Shown in pieces: positions 34,849 to 44,318 of a DNA stretch of 64,000 nt. Source of the stretch: an uncultured Roseovarius sp. (GTDB lineage Bacteria; Pseudomonadota; Alphaproteobacteria; Rhodobacterales; Rhodobacteraceae). Numbering within the stretch: the stretch's first letter is position 1; every line of letters begins with the position of its first letter. The position numbers and the translations under genes were made by a program. The stretch covers positions 1 through 64,000 of the forward strand of contig NZ_CAMYMD010000067.1 of assembly GCF_947259555.1 (NCBI RefSeq), read 5' to 3'. Under the pieces are notes generated by a model, which was not told the origin of the DNA, did not search any database, and saw only the letters and a list, made by a program, of their open reading frames with translations.

Positions 34849-35637
34849 ATGGCCTTTACCCTCGCCACATGGAACATCAATTCGGTCCGCCTGCGCGAGG
34901 GGCTTGTGGCGCGGCTGATGGAGGAGGAGAGGCCCGACATCCTGTGCCTTCAGGAGTGCAAGAGTCCGGTGGACAAGATCCCGTTGGAGCAGTTTCAGGC
35001 GCTTGGCTACAGCCACATGGTTGCGCGCGGGCAGAAGGGCTATAACGGCGTGGCGATCCTGTCGAAACTGCCGATCGAGGATGCGGGCGACATGGATTTC
35101 GCCTCATTGGGTCATGCCCGCCACGTGGCGGGGCGGCTGGAGAACGGGGTCACCATCCATAATTTCTATGTGCCTGCGGGCGGCGACGTGCCCGACCGCG
35201 AGAAGAACGAGAAATTTGGCCAGAAGCTGGATTACCTGACCGGGATGCGCGACTGGTTTCGCGACAGCCGCCCGGAAAAGGCGATCCTGGTGGGCGATCT
35301 CAATATCGCTCCACGCGAGGATGACGTCTGGTCGCACAAGCAGCTGTTGAAGATCGTCAGCCACACGCCGGTCGAGGTCGAGCATCTGGGCAACGCGATG
35401 GAGGCGGGCGGCTGGCATGACGTGACCCGGGCCGACATTCCCGAGGGCCAGCTATACAGCTGGTGGTCGTACCGCGCGCGAGACTGGGACGCCGCCGACA
35501 AGGGCCGCAGGCTGGATCATGTCTGGGCGAGTGGCGACATCCGCGCCGCCGCCCATGGCAGCCGTATCCTGCGCGAGGCGCGCGGCTGGGAAAAACCGTC
35601 GGATCACGCGCCGGTTTTCGCGCAATTCGACCTTTGA
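34849..35637 (+). CDS. xthA: Exodeoxyribonuclease III (AP endonuclease)
   Basis: A 262-residue EEP-fold nuclease. Catalytic motifs: LATWNINSVR, LCLQECK (metal Glu), GDLNIAPREDDVW (Asp/Asn), WWSYRARDWDAADKGRRLDH and SDHAPVF (His at the active site). It removes abasic sites and 3' blocks in base-excision repair. ATG 34849 is preceded by AGGAGAGC. It stands in its own transcription unit, followed by the thioredoxin-domain gene 55 bases on. Confidence 0.95.
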   Translation: MAFTLATWNINSVRLREGLVARLMEEERPDILCLQECKSPVDKIPLEQFQALGYSHMVARGQKGYNGVAILSKLPIEDAGDMDFASLGHARHVAGRLENGVTIHNFYVPAGGDVPDREKNEKFGQKLDYLTGMRDWFRDSRPEKAILVGDLNIAPREDDVWSHKQLLKIVSHTPVEVEHLGNAMEAGGWHDVTRADIPEGQLYSWWSYRARDWDAADKGRRLDHVWASGDIRAAAHGSRILREARGWEKPSDHAPVFAQFDL

Positions 35638-35692
35638 ATCCGCGCCTCAGCCCCTCATATAGGGGCCAACACAAGGATGAAGGATAGTGACA

Positions 35693-36619
35693 ATGCTTGA
35701 ATTGGGTCAAGGACAGAACAAACCTGCGGCAGGCGAACTGGTCAAGGATGTCTCGGAGGCCACTTTTATGGCCGAGGTCGTCGAGGCGTCGCAGAGCGTG
35801 CCGGTGATCGTGGACTTCTGGGCGCCGTGGTGCGGCCCGTGCAAGACGCTTGGTCCGGCGCTAGAGGCGGCGGTGAGCAAGGCTGGCGGGGCCGTCAAGA
35901 TGGCCAAGGTCAATGTCGATGAGAACCAGATGATCGCGGGTCAGTTGCGGGTGCAATCTCTGCCGACGGTCTATGCGTTCTGGCAAGGCCAGCCGATTGA
36001 CGGCTTTCAAGGGGCGTTGCCGCCCTCGGAGATCGACGCCTTTGTTGCCCGCGTGGTCGAGGCCTCGGGCGGCGCGGCCGAGGGCGAAGGTGGTGGTCTG
36101 GACGAGGCGCTCGATGCCGCCGACGAGATGCTGGATCAGGGGGCGGTGACGGATGCCGCGCAGACCTATGCCGCGATCCTGCAAGAGGACGGGCAGAACG
36201 CCCGCGCCTTTGCCGGCATGGCGCGCGCGCAGATCGCGGCGGGTGATCTCGATCAGGCCGAGGCGATTCTGAACGGGGCTCCGGCGGAGATTAGCAAGGC
36301 GCCGGAAATCGAAGCTGCGCATGCGCAGCTTGCACTAGCGCGGCAAGCTGAAAACGCAGGGCCCGTTGGTGATTTGCGCGCCGCCGTGGAGGCCGATCCG
36401 GACAATCATCAGGCGCGGTTCGATCTGGCGCAGGCGCTTTATGCCAGCGGCCACGCGCAGGAGGCGGTGGACGAGTTGCTGGAGTTGTTCCGCCGGGATC
36501 GCGAGTGGAATGACGGGGCCGCCAAGGCGCAGCTTTTCACGATTTTCGAGGCGCTCAAGCCGAACGATCCGGTGCTGCTGAGCGGGCGGCGCAAACTTAG
36601 TTCGATGATATTTGCCTGA
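35693..36619 (+). CDS. cnoX: CnoX-like thioredoxin-TPR chaperone
   Basis: A 308-residue protein. The N-terminal thioredoxin domain carries WAPWCGPCKTLGPALEAAVS (CGPC active site), and RVQSLPTVYAFWQGQPIDGF is the cis-Pro segment. The C-terminal ~180 residues are TPR-like (GLDEALDAADEMLDQGAVTD, ARAFAGMARAQIAAGDLDQA). Fusion of thioredoxin and TPR is the YbbN/CnoX architecture: chaperones that protect proteins from oxidation and deliver them to GroEL/DnaK. The CxxC pair implies redox activity, as reported for the Caulobacter-type CnoX. ATG 35693 follows AAGGAT; GTG 35687 is also in frame. Confidence 0.88.
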   Translation: MLELGQGQNKPAAGELVKDVSEATFMAEVVEASQSVPVIVDFWAPWCGPCKTLGPALEAAVSKAGGAVKMAKVNVDENQMIAGQLRVQSLPTVYAFWQGQPIDGFQGALPPSEIDAFVARVVEASGGAAEGEGGGLDEALDAADEMLDQGAVTDAAQTYAAILQEDGQNARAFAGMARAQIAAGDLDQAEAILNGAPAEISKAPEIEAAHAQLALARQAENAGPVGDLRAAVEADPDNHQARFDLAQALYASGHAQEAVDELLELFRRDREWNDGAAKAQLFTIFEALKPNDPVLLSGRRKLSSMIFA

Positions 36620-36645
36620 GCCGCGTGTCGGGCTAATTCAGCATC

Positions 36646-37293
36646 ATGACATACAATCTCGATCTGCCTGAGATCATTCCGATTTTTCCTTTGCCGGGCG
36701 CGCTGCTTTTGCCGCGTTCTTGCCTTCCGTTGCATCTGTTCGAGCCGCGCTATCTTGCGATGCTTGACGATACGCTGAAAACGCCCGGTCGACTCATAGG
36801 CATGGTGCAGCCCAACCGTGTGCCGGGGCGCGAAGGTGGCACCGGCCTGCACAGCATAGGCTGCGTAGGCCGTGTGACGCAGTTCTCCGAGACTGAGGAC
36901 GGACGTTACATGATCACCCTGACCGGTCTCTCGCGGTATCGGATCGCGGACGAGGTGGAGGGGTTTACGCCCTACCGACGTGCCAAGGTGTCTTGGGCGG
37001 GCTTCGAGCGGGACATGGGACCGGCGGACGGCGATCCCGGGTTTGACCGCTCCGCCTTCATGAACATACTCGCGCGTTATTTTCAGGCCCGTGAATTGCA
37101 GACGGATTGGGATTCTCTGAAAGAGGCCGAGGACGAGCTATTGATCAATTCCCTCTCGATGCTTCTCGGGTTCGAGCCGGAAGACAAGCAGGCCTTGCTC
37201 GAGGCGCCATCGCTGAGCACCCGCCGCGAGACGCTTGTGACGCTGATCGAGTATGCGCTGCGCGGTGGAGACAACGAGGATATCATGCAATGA
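36646..37293 (+). CDS. LON peptidase substrate-binding domain protein
   Basis: A 215-residue protein consisting of the Lon N-terminal domain only: [40 protein letters not shown] and [20 protein letters not shown]. No ATPase or protease domain follows. Such stand-alone proteins are common in alphaproteobacteria and of unknown role. The stop overlaps the Trm112-like ATG by four bases. The nearby CnoX-like gene points to a protein-quality theme, which is inference. Confidence 0.85.
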   Translation: MTYNLDLPEIIPIFPLPGALLLPRSCLPLHLFEPRYLAMLDDTLKTPGRLIGMVQPNRVPGREGGTGLHSIGCVGRVTQFSETEDGRYMITLTGLSRYRIADEVEGFTPYRRAKVSWAGFERDMGPADGDPGFDRSAFMNILARYFQARELQTDWDSLKEAEDELLINSLSMLLGFEPEDKQALLEAPSLSTRRETLVTLIEYALRGGDNEDIMQ

Positions 37294-37484
37294 GGGAGGA
37301 TGCGCAGACACCTCCGGCGTTTGACAGGCGCATGCTGGAAGCGTTGATCTGTCCGCAGAGCCAAAACACTCTGGAATATGATGCCGCGACGCAGGAGCTG
37401 ATCAGCAGGTCAGCGGCCCTGGCCTATCCTATCCGCAATGGTATTCCTGTCATGTTGATAGATGAGGCGCGGAAGTTGGATTAG
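37290..37484 (+). CDS. Trm112/UPF0434 family protein
   Basis: A 64-residue protein with the family frame [20 protein letters not shown] and [20 protein letters not shown]. Classic Trm112 has four zinc Cys; only one Cys is visible here, as in many bacterial UPF0434 proteins. Eukaryotic relatives activate methyltransferases. The gene is coupled to the Lon-domain gene and its stop overlaps the convergent b561-YceI stop by four bases. Confidence 0.85.
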   Translation: MREDAQTPPAFDRRMLEALICPQSQNTLEYDAATQELISRSAALAYPIRNGIPVMLIDEARKLD

Positions 37485-38695
37485 TTCGCGCGTGTCGCGG
37501 TCAATTCAAAACCGACATCGACATCAAAGGCGAGCGATCCTTCATCGCTCACCCCATTTCCGATGTTGAACTCGCGTCGGTCCAGCGTAAGTGAGCCATT
37601 CGCCTGCGCAGTGCCGTCCTCGATCTTCAGATCGAAGGGCATCTCTACAGGAACGGATTGTGCCCGTATGGAGAGAGAGCCTTTGGCGACATGGCCGTTT
37701 GGCGTGCTCAGAATGTCAGCAGTGAATGTCGCTGTCGGAAATTCGCTCACCTTGAAGAAATCCGCACCCATGGCCTGCTTTGTGACCGAGCCGAGCGTCA
37801 GGGATTGAATGCCGACAGTCACATCGACGGTGCCATGTTTTCCTTGGGGGTCAGGTGTTTCGGAGTAGGTGATGTCGGCGGTCCATTCGCCAAAGCTTCC
37901 GGTCACGGATGAGCCCATCTGTTCTATCGTAAGCTGCAACTGACCGCTCTCGACCTGCCAGTCGCTCTCGACACTGGCCAGTTTCGCGCCGCTTGCTGTC
38001 TCCGACTCCGCGAACCAGCCAAGCGCCGTCGCTCCACCCATAGCACCTCCCCAAACGATGAGGGCCGCGATGAGGGGCAAGGCATGCCCGGGTTGGCGGG
38101 CGGTCGGTGTGGCGGGGGTTTGACCGGGCAACATGCGGCGCAGGGTGGCATCCCCGTCGAGAATATGATGTTTGGCAGCGCCGGCCGCATGCGCAAGCAC
38201 GGCACCGCCGAGAACGAGCATGAAAATGAAATGCAAGGTCGAGGCAATCTGAGACAAGGAGTCTGATTTGGGTACCAAAGGCAGGGTCTGGCCGAAGGGC
38301 CACCAGATCGGGGCAAACCCCGAGGTTGCCGCATGATGGACCCAGCCGGACAGCGGGACGAGAACGAGCGAGCCATAGAGCAGCCAATGCACCGTCTCTG
38401 CGGCCCATGCCTCAAGCGGGCGGTCGCCATTCAACAGGCCCGGCTTTGGTTGCGTGATCGCCCACAGAATGCGGGCAAGCGCCACAAAGAAAATCCCAAC
38501 GCCAAGCGTCTTATGCAGTGAAAAAAGAAATGCCGCACGCGCGATCAGGGTCTCTGTCGGGGCGGCCTCGACCTGGTGGGCCAGTTCCGTCGCCAACCAG
38601 CCAATCGGCAGGTTCGCTAAAATCAAGAGGGCCGTGAGCCAATGAAAACTCTTGGTCACGCGGCCATAGGTTGTTACGGAATTGGTGAGTGGCAT
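37481..38695 (-). CDS. Cytochrome b561 - YceI fusion protein
   Basis: A 404-residue protein joining two families. Residues 1 to about 185 are a di-heme cytochrome b561 with four helices; candidate heme ligands are in [60 protein letters not shown] and [20 protein letters not shown]. After a further helix ([20 protein letters not shown]) comes a periplasmic YceI lipocalin-like barrel (about 235-404; [34 protein letters not shown]). YceI barrels bind isoprenoids such as quinones, so the fusion suggests a quinol or polyisoprenoid electron relay. ATG 38695 was chosen over a long upstream frame. Confidence 0.88.
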   Translation of the reverse strand: MPLTNSVTTYGRVTKSFHWLTALLILANLPIGWLATELAHQVEAAPTETLIARAAFLFSLHKTLGVGIFFVALARILWAITQPKPGLLNGDRPLEAWAAETVHWLLYGSLVLVPLSGWVHHAATSGFAPIWWPFGQTLPLVPKSDSLSQIASTLHFIFMLVLGGAVLAHAAGAAKHHILDGDATLRRMLPGQTPATPTARQPGHALPLIAALIVWGGAMGGATALGWFAESETASGAKLASVESDWQVESGQLQLTIEQMGSSVTGSFGEWTADITYSETPDPQGKHGTVDVTVGIQSLTLGSVTKQAMGADFFKVSEFPTATFTADILSTPNGHVAKGSLSIRAQSVPVEMPFDLKIEDGTAQANGSLTLDRREFNIGNGVSDEGSLAFDVDVGFELTATRAN

Positions 38696-38855
38696 CGAAG
38701 TTCTCCCGTCTGGTGCACGCAATGTAGCCGGATGTGACTGCTGCGCAATGATTGCCGGCGCACAGCGAGCCTGCATGTTTGCGCGAGGTTTCAAAGCCGT
38801 TGCCATGGCAGGCACGGCGATGTATCCGGGGGCACTTTTCGAGGGAGGTGAGTAG

Positions 38856-39803
38856 ATGAGCCGAGCATTCGTTTTTCCGGGCCAGGGCGCTCAGGTGATC
38901 GGCATGGGGGCCGATCTGGCCAAGAGCTATCCGGCCGCGCGCGCGGTGTTTGACGAGGTGGACGAGGCGCTTGGCGAAAAGCTGAGCGCGCTTATCTGGG
39001 AGGGCGATCAAGAGGCGCTGACCCTGACCGAGAATGCGCAGCCTGCCTTGATGGCGACCTCGCTTGCGGCCGTGCGTGCGTTGAAGGCCGAGGGCGTTGA
39101 ACTGGCTGAGGTGGCCGCGTATGTCGCGGGACATTCTCTTGGCGAGTATTCCGCTCTGGCGGCGGCCGGAGCCATCAGCGTGGCAGACACGGCGCGCCTG
39201 CTGCGTATCCGGGGCCAAGCCATGCAGCAGGCTGTCCCTGTGGGCGTCGGCGCGATGGCGGCTATCCTTGGCCTCGAGCTTGATGCTGTCCGCGCAGTTG
39301 CGGAAGACGCAGCGCAGGGCGAGGTATGTCAGGCGGCGAATGACAACGATCCAGCGCAGGTCGTGGTCTCTGGCCACAAAGCGGCGGTGGAACGCGCCGT
39401 GGATCTCGCCAAGGCCAAAGGCGCCAAGCGCGCGATGCTCTTGCCGGTGAGCGCGCCGTTCCACTGCGCTCTGATGGCACCTGCCGCAGAGGCCATGGCT
39501 TTGGCGCTAAACGACGTCGAGATTGGCGCGCCGGTTGTGCCTGTCGTGGCCAATGTACGTGCAAGTGGCGTGACAGACCCCACGGAGATCCGCAGGCTGC
39601 TTATCGAGCAGGTAACGGGCTCTGTTCGCTGGCGCGAGGCAGTAATTTACATGAAGACGCAGGGCGTGTCGGAGATCTGGGAGATTGGCGCGGGCAAGGC
39701 CCTGTCTGGCATGGTGCGTCGCATTGACCGTGAAGTAGGCTGTCGTAACGTCGGGACGCCCGACGATGTCAAGGCGGCAGCAGACGCGCTGGCCGGGGCC
39801 TGA
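38856..39803 (+). CDS. fabD: Malonyl-CoA-ACP transacylase
   Basis: A 315-residue FabD. Starts AFVFPGQGAQVIGMGADLAK; the nucleophile is in GHSLGEYSALAAAG; PVSAPFHCALMAPAAEAM holds the catalytic His. It loads malonate onto ACP for fatty-acid synthesis. GAGGGAGGTGAG lies before the ATG. fabG and acpP follow in the same direction as a fatty-acid synthesis cluster. Confidence 0.95.
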   Translation: MSRAFVFPGQGAQVIGMGADLAKSYPAARAVFDEVDEALGEKLSALIWEGDQEALTLTENAQPALMATSLAAVRALKAEGVELAEVAAYVAGHSLGEYSALAAAGAISVADTARLLRIRGQAMQQAVPVGVGAMAAILGLELDAVRAVAEDAAQGEVCQAANDNDPAQVVVSGHKAAVERAVDLAKAKGAKRAMLLPVSAPFHCALMAPAAEAMALALNDVEIGAPVVPVVANVRASGVTDPTEIRRLLIEQVTGSVRWREAVIYMKTQGVSEIWEIGAGKALSGMVRRIDREVGCRNVGTPDDVKAAADALAGA

Positions 39804-39836
39804 TTCCGGCACAAGATACAGGATAGAGGACAAGGC

Positions 39837-40574
39837 ATGTTTGATTTGACAGGAAAATCGGCGCTGGTCACTGGCGCGTCGGGGGGTATCGGGGCAGAGG
39901 TCGCGCGTGCGCTGCACGGTGCCGGTGCGACGGTCGGGCTGAGCGGCACGCGTGTGGAGCCGTTGGAGACGCTTGCTTCGGAGTTGGGAGAGCGTGCGCA
40001 TGTTCTACCCTGCAATCTGGGCGACGCGGAGGCTGTCGAGGCGTTGCCGAAGGCGGCGATCGCCGCGATGGGCGGCCTTGACATATTGGTGAACAACGCC
40101 GGCATTACCCGTGATCAGCTGTTCATGCGGATGTCAGATAGTGACTGGCATGATGTGCTTGAGGTCAATCTGACCTCGGCGATGCGACTGTGCCGTGCGG
40201 TTGTTCGCCCGATGATGAAATCTCGCTGGGGTCGGATCGTGAATGTGGGTTCTGTGGTGGGGGCTATCGGAAACCCTGGGCAGGCCAATTATGCGGCTGC
40301 CAAGGCCGGGCTGACGGGGCTTACGAAATCCATCGCCCACGAGGTCGCGAGCCGGGGCATTACCGCCAATATGGTCGCCCCGGGTTTTATCGCCACTCCG
40401 ATGACCGAGAAGCTGACCGATGAGCAGAAAAGTGCGCTCAACGCGCAGATCCCGATGGCGCGCATGGGCAACCCCGAAGAGGTCGCCGCCGCGGTGCTCT
40501 ACCTCGCAAGCCCGGAGGCAGGCTATGTGACCGGAGCCACCCTGCACGTCAATGGCGGCATGGCGATGTTGTGA
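39837..40574 (+). CDS. fabG: 3-oxoacyl-ACP reductase
   Basis: A 245-residue short-chain dehydrogenase. NADP motif VTGASGGIGAEVARAL, NNAG in LVNNAGITRDQL, catalytic Tyr-x3-Lys in QANYAAAKAGLTGL and GGMAML at the end, typical of FabG. It reduces 3-oxoacyl-ACP in fatty-acid elongation. It follows fabD after 33 bases. Confidence 0.95.
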   Translation: MFDLTGKSALVTGASGGIGAEVARALHGAGATVGLSGTRVEPLETLASELGERAHVLPCNLGDAEAVEALPKAAIAAMGGLDILVNNAGITRDQLFMRMSDSDWHDVLEVNLTSAMRLCRAVVRPMMKSRWGRIVNVGSVVGAIGNPGQANYAAAKAGLTGLTKSIAHEVASRGITANMVAPGFIATPMTEKLTDEQKSALNAQIPMARMGNPEEVAAAVLYLASPEAGYVTGATLHVNGGMAML

Positions 40575-40619
40575 GTTTACGCCGGGTCAGATCGGTGTGA
40601 GTGGGCGGAGTGAAAGCAT

Positions 40620-40647
40620 TTGCCATTGCCCTCGCATATGCTATAGG
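40620..40647 (+). promoter_or_regulatory. Possible acpP promoter
   Basis: TTGCCA (40620-40625) and TATAGG (40642-40647) with a 16-bp spacer lie 158 bases before the acpP ATG. This would allow higher expression of acpP than of fabDG. The match is moderate. Confidence 0.4.
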
Positions 40648-40804
40648 CCACGCAGATTAGCCGGAGGAACTTGCGGATTCTCCCGGTGGCCTGTCCGTTC
40701 AGGCAATCGAGAACCGCCCGATGGGGCATAATCCACGCCGCTTCCCGGGCCGGGCGGGGGCAGACAACGGGCGAAACTGCCCAAGACAAAATGAGGAACA
40801 AGAC

Positions 40805-41038
40805 ATGAGCGATATCGCAGACCGCGTGAAAAAGATCGTTGTGGAGCACCTGGGTGTCGAGGAAGACAAAGTTGTCGACAAGGCGTCTTTCATTGACGAT
40901 CTCGGCGCGGACAGCCTGGACACCGTAGAGTTGGTCATGGCGTTCGAGGAGGAATTCGGCATCGAGATTCCCGACGACGCTGCGGATACGATCCAGACCT
41001 TCGGCGATGCTGTCAAGTTCATCACCGACGCGTCCTGA
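40805..41038 (+). CDS. acpP: Acyl carrier protein
   Basis: A 77-residue acidic protein. The phosphopantetheine Ser lies in [20 protein letters not shown]. The layout ([20 protein letters not shown] at the start, [12 protein letters not shown] at the end) is standard. It carries acyl chains for FabD, FabG and the OlsB/OlsA pair. A strong terminator follows. Confidence 0.97.
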   Translation: MSDIADRVKKIVVEHLGVEEDKVVDKASFIDDLGADSLDTVELVMAFEEEFGIEIPDDAADTIQTFGDAVKFITDAS

Positions 41039-41062
41039 TATCGTCAGACAGCGACACATCAG

Positions 41063-41091
41063 GGCCCTGCCGTATTCGGCGGGGCCTTTTT
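41063..41091 (+). terminator. Terminator after acpP
   Basis: GGCCCTGCCG (41063-41072) pairs with CGGCGGGGCC (41077-41086), with one mismatch, around a short loop, followed by TTTTT. Confidence 0.85.
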
Positions 41092-41246
41092 GGTTCTAGG
41101 CTCTGCGCGACCACGGCGTTGCGTATTCCTGCACCGCTCCGTTACGGTGCTATGAGAGGCGGTTAACGCCTTGTTGATATCTCCCCTTTCCATCGCTCCA
41201 GCCGAGGGCGGCGCCCGCACCGCGCGGGATCAGGAAAGGGATATCC

Positions 41247-43535
41247 ATGAACAAGGCAATTACCGATGACATCGTTTTCATGCCCCAGCCCTTCTCGGCG
41301 GGTTTGGGCCAATGGTCGAGCGGTGACGGAAGACCGAACTCTGACACCTATGAGAATGCTGCGAATGCTGCATTCGTGCCTGCGGATCAGGATTTTGGCG
41401 GTGCGCTGGAGTTGCAAAAAACCGAACCCGTTCAGCGTTTGCGCTACATGGGCGAAACACCGATCCTGCCGGGCTGCTATTTGCAGATCCGCGCACGGAT
41501 CAAGGCGATCTCCGGCAATCTGCCGAATGTGCGGATCGCGGCGTTCGCGGGTGGGGCAGGGGGAGAGCCTCTGCCTGGGGTCACAGTGACAGGCCCGCAA
41601 ACCACGCTGACGACGTATGGCGAGGTTCTGGAGGTGCAAGCAATCGTCGGCACCGGCACGCGGGTTGGCGTTGACATGCCTTGGGGGCGCGCGGCGATCT
41701 TTGGGCATTTCGGTCTAGACCTCACCGGCCCGAGCGGTGGAGTCGTGCGGATTGATGACATCGTGATCGAGGATGTCAGCCGCTTTTTCCTGCGAGATGT
41801 GATCAGCACAGTGGACGTGCGCGACTTCGGCGCGATTGGCGATGGTGTCACGGATGACCATGGCGCATTCGAGGCGGCGGATACCGCCGCGCAGGGCCGC
41901 GAAATCATTGTGCCAGCCGGGTCGTACCGTCTCGGAGAAAGCACAACGATCCAGAATCGCATCCGCTTTGAGGGGACCGTCGTGATGCCCGATGCGGCGA
42001 TTCTGGCCCTGACAAAGAATTACGATCTGCCCAGCTATATCGACGCCTTTGGCGATAGCGAGCTGGCGTTCAAGAAAGCTTATCAGGCGCTCTTGAACAA
42101 TCCCGGTCATGTCACGCTCGACATGGCAGGGCGCAAGGTGGCACTGCGCGAGCCTGTCGACATGGCTGCCACCGTTGGCAATCGAAGCACCTACAACCAG
42201 CGCCACGTCATTCAGAACGGTCAGTTCTCGGTGTTTTCCGGCGCGGCCTGGGCAACAGACGTGGTGACCGCCCAGGCGAGCTATGATCCGGACAATGCCA
42301 AGCGGCTGACCAACGTCGCCAACGTTGCCAATATTCCGGTAGGATCATTGGTCGAGGGTAATGGCGTAGGGCGTGAAGTTTACGTGACTGCACGAAATGT
42401 CGGTGCGCAACGGCTCGACATCAGCCAGCCTCTCTTTGACGCGGCCGGCACGCAGACATATACCTTCCGGCGGTTCAAATACATGCTCGACTTCAGTGGC
42501 TTCGAGGACGTCTCTAGGATGGTGTTCTCCGAGGTTGATTTCCAATGTTCGGGCGATTGCAGCGGTGTCTTGCTTCCGCCTCAGGGCTCTGCAAACCATT
42601 TTCGCGATTGCTTTGTCACTCGGCCACGGGATCGTGGTATCACGAGCCACGGCGAAGGTGATCAGGGCATGATGGTGGATCGCTGCCAATTCCTGTCCGA
42701 TGAGGGGCCGCTCCTGTCGACTGAACGTGCCAGCATAGCACTCAATTCAAATGCCAACGACGTCAAGATACGCGATAACCGGGTGGTATTGTTTCGACAT
42801 TTCGCGGTGCTTGCGGGAAGCAGCTCGATCATCTCCGGCAATCACGTGTTTCAGGGAGACAGTGCGGTGAATGGAGTGCGCGCGGCAGGATTTGTTCTGA
42901 CACGTACAAATAACCGGGGCACGATCACCGGAAACTACATTGATAATTGTTTCATTGAATGGGCGAACGAGCATGACTCCGCTCCGGAATTTGCCAGCGA
43001 GTTCTCGTTCAGCGCTCTGAGCATCACGGACAACGTTTTTCTGGCCAGCGACATGGCACCATGGTTCACGTTCATCACTGTCAAACCGCATGGCGCGGGA
43101 CATTTTCTAAACGGCATGATCGTGACGGGCAATACCTTCCGGGCGATCGGTGAGATGGACCGGGTCGAGACAGTCGATACCAGCTTTGCCGATCTAAACT
43201 ATGAAAATGTGCGCAATGTCACGTTTGCCGACAATAGCTTTCACAATATCGGCACGCCAGTGGCGAACCCATTGCTGATGCAGCACACAGAGGCAAGCGC
43301 GGACAACACCTGGATCGTTCGGCCCGCGCCGCGTTTGCCGTTTGGCGCTTGGGCACAGGTCGTGGAATCGGTTTTACCCTCAGGGCCCTTACGCGATGGT
43401 AATGATGCGGTGACGCATGTCCTGCCCTATTTTCAGGCCAAACAGGGACCAGACAATGACCGGATCAACCTGCGTTGGCCTGTACCTGTTTCGGGTACGG
43501 TGGTCCTGCGGGTGCGGATTGACGATCCGCTCTGA
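41247..43535 (+). CDS. Right-handed beta-helix (pectate-lyase-like) protein, possible GTA head spike
   Basis: A 762-residue protein with no signal peptide. Residues 1 to about 185 are a variable N-terminal domain (a jelly-roll-like segment with LRYMGETPILPGCYLQIRAR). At about 190-205 the hallmark of pectate-lyase-like spikes appears, VDVRDFGAIGDGVTDDHGAF. The rest is repetitive beta-helix with NHFRDCFVTRPRDRGI, VKIRDNRVVLFRHFAVLAGS and ITGNYIDNCF-type rungs. Phage tailspikes and the Rhodobacter capsulatus GTA head spikes (GhsA/GhsB), encoded away from the main GTA cluster, use this fold; polysaccharide lyases do too. Absence of a signal peptide favours a virion or GTA spike. GGAAAGGG precedes the ATG. 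Confidence 0.75.
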   Translation: MNKAITDDIVFMPQPFSAGLGQWSSGDGRPNSDTYENAANAAFVPADQDFGGALELQKTEPVQRLRYMGETPILPGCYLQIRARIKAISGNLPNVRIAAFAGGAGGEPLPGVTVTGPQTTLTTYGEVLEVQAIVGTGTRVGVDMPWGRAAIFGHFGLDLTGPSGGVVRIDDIVIEDVSRFFLRDVISTVDVRDFGAIGDGVTDDHGAFEAADTAAQGREIIVPAGSYRLGESTTIQNRIRFEGTVVMPDAAILALTKNYDLPSYIDAFGDSELAFKKAYQALLNNPGHVTLDMAGRKVALREPVDMAATVGNRSTYNQRHVIQNGQFSVFSGAAWATDVVTAQASYDPDNAKRLTNVANVANIPVGSLVEGNGVGREVYVTARNVGAQRLDISQPLFDAAGTQTYTFRRFKYMLDFSGFEDVSRMVFSEVDFQCSGDCSGVLLPPQGSANHFRDCFVTRPRDRGITSHGEGDQGMMVDRCQFLSDEGPLLSTERASIALNSNANDVKIRDNRVVLFRHFAVLAGSSSIISGNHVFQGDSAVNGVRAAGFVLTRTNNRGTITGNYIDNCFIEWANEHDSAPEFASEFSFSALSITDNVFLASDMAPWFTFITVKPHGAGHFLNGMIVTGNTFRAIGEMDRVETVDTSFADLNYENVRNVTFADNSFHNIGTPVANPLLMQHTEASADNTWIVRPAPRLPFGAWAQVVESVLPSGPLRDGNDAVTHVLPYFQAKQGPDNDRINLRWPVPVSGTVVLRVRIDDPL

Positions 43536-43546
43536 GAGCTGCGCGT

Positions 43547-44206
43547 TCAGAACTTTCGCCAGATCCCTAACTTGAGCCCGCGTTTCCCACTGCCGCTAAG
43601 CGGCGCGATCAGGCCAAACTCGAGATATGCGCCGGGTCTCATCCTGTAGACGAAAGAAGGTGCCAGCCGTGTATAGGGCCGCCCGTGTGCCGGGCGGCCC
43701 GTCTGGATTTGCAGGATGGTCTTGCTGCGTCGAGAGGTGCTGAGACCGATTGTCATATCGCTTTCGAGAGTATGGCCGCCACTTTTGAAAAGTACGAGCC
43801 GTCCATCGACTGCCGCCCATCCGTGGCGGTCCCAGATCGTAAAGCCCTGTCCGACCGATAGACCGGGGCGCAGCGCGTTTTGGCCATCGACCTGACCCAG
43901 GCCGATTTCTACGGCGAGTTTGAGCGGGCGCTCCAGCTGCCCAAGTGGCCAGCGGGCAAAGGCAATTCCCTTTGTCATGCGCAATGTGTCACCCCCCAGA
44001 TCAAGCCCGAGCGTCAGGCGATCCGTCGCGCCATATTCGGCATAGAGACCAATGAAATGGTTGTAAAAGCCGAAGTCATCCGGTTGGTCGATCTGGCCCG
44101 ACACCGAGAGGAACCCCTGACCCTTCTCGCGCGGCCATGCCCCCGCACGCGCCTCCAGGACGAGCCAAGGTGACAAGATCACAAGGACAAGCAGGCATCT
44201 CAACAT
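43547..44206 (-). CDS. Secreted beta-barrel-like hypothetical protein
   Basis: A 219-residue exported protein. Residues 1-21 (MLRCLLVLVILSPWLVLEAR plus A) form a signal peptide. The mature part alternates polar and hydrophobic residues in strand-like stretches (GQGFLSVSGQIDQPDDFGFY; NHFIGLYAEYGATDRLTLGL; AWAAVDGRL-type segments) and ends in KLGIWRKF with a terminal Phe. This fits a small outer-membrane barrel. The family is not recognised. ATG 44206 is the best start. It faces the monooxygenase gene divergently over a 112-base gap containing a TTAAC/GTTAA palindrome (44220-44233). Confidence 0.6.
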   Translation of the reverse strand: MLRCLLVLVILSPWLVLEARAGAWPREKGQGFLSVSGQIDQPDDFGFYNHFIGLYAEYGATDRLTLGLDLGGDTLRMTKGIAFARWPLGQLERPLKLAVEIGLGQVDGQNALRPGLSVGQGFTIWDRHGWAAVDGRLVLFKSGGHTLESDMTIGLSTSRRSKTILQIQTGRPAHGRPYTRLAPSFVYRMRPGAYLEFGLIAPLSGSGKRGLKLGIWRKF

Positions 44207-44219
44207 GGTTACCTCTGCC

Positions 44220-44233
44220 TTAACACTCGTTAA
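44220..44233. promoter_or_regulatory. TTAAC-N4-GTTAA palindrome in a divergent promoter region
   Basis: TTAAC (44220-44224) and GTTAA (44229-44233) form a perfect dyad between two divergent genes. It resembles a CtrA half-site pair but the spacer between TTAA cores is six, not seven. It could be an operator for another regulator. Confidence 0.3.
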
Positions 44234-44318
44234 AAAGAGTAAAGCGGTGGTTAAGAGCCCTCGGGAATTTACCGTGCATGGCCCGCGTGTTAGGCTTGTG
44301 GAGCAAAGGAGGCTTGTC

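Noticed and set aside
44220..44233. CtrA box in the divergent region at 44.2 kb
   Set aside because: The spacer between TTAA cores is six bases rather than seven, and it is better described as a TTAAC/GTTAA palindrome.
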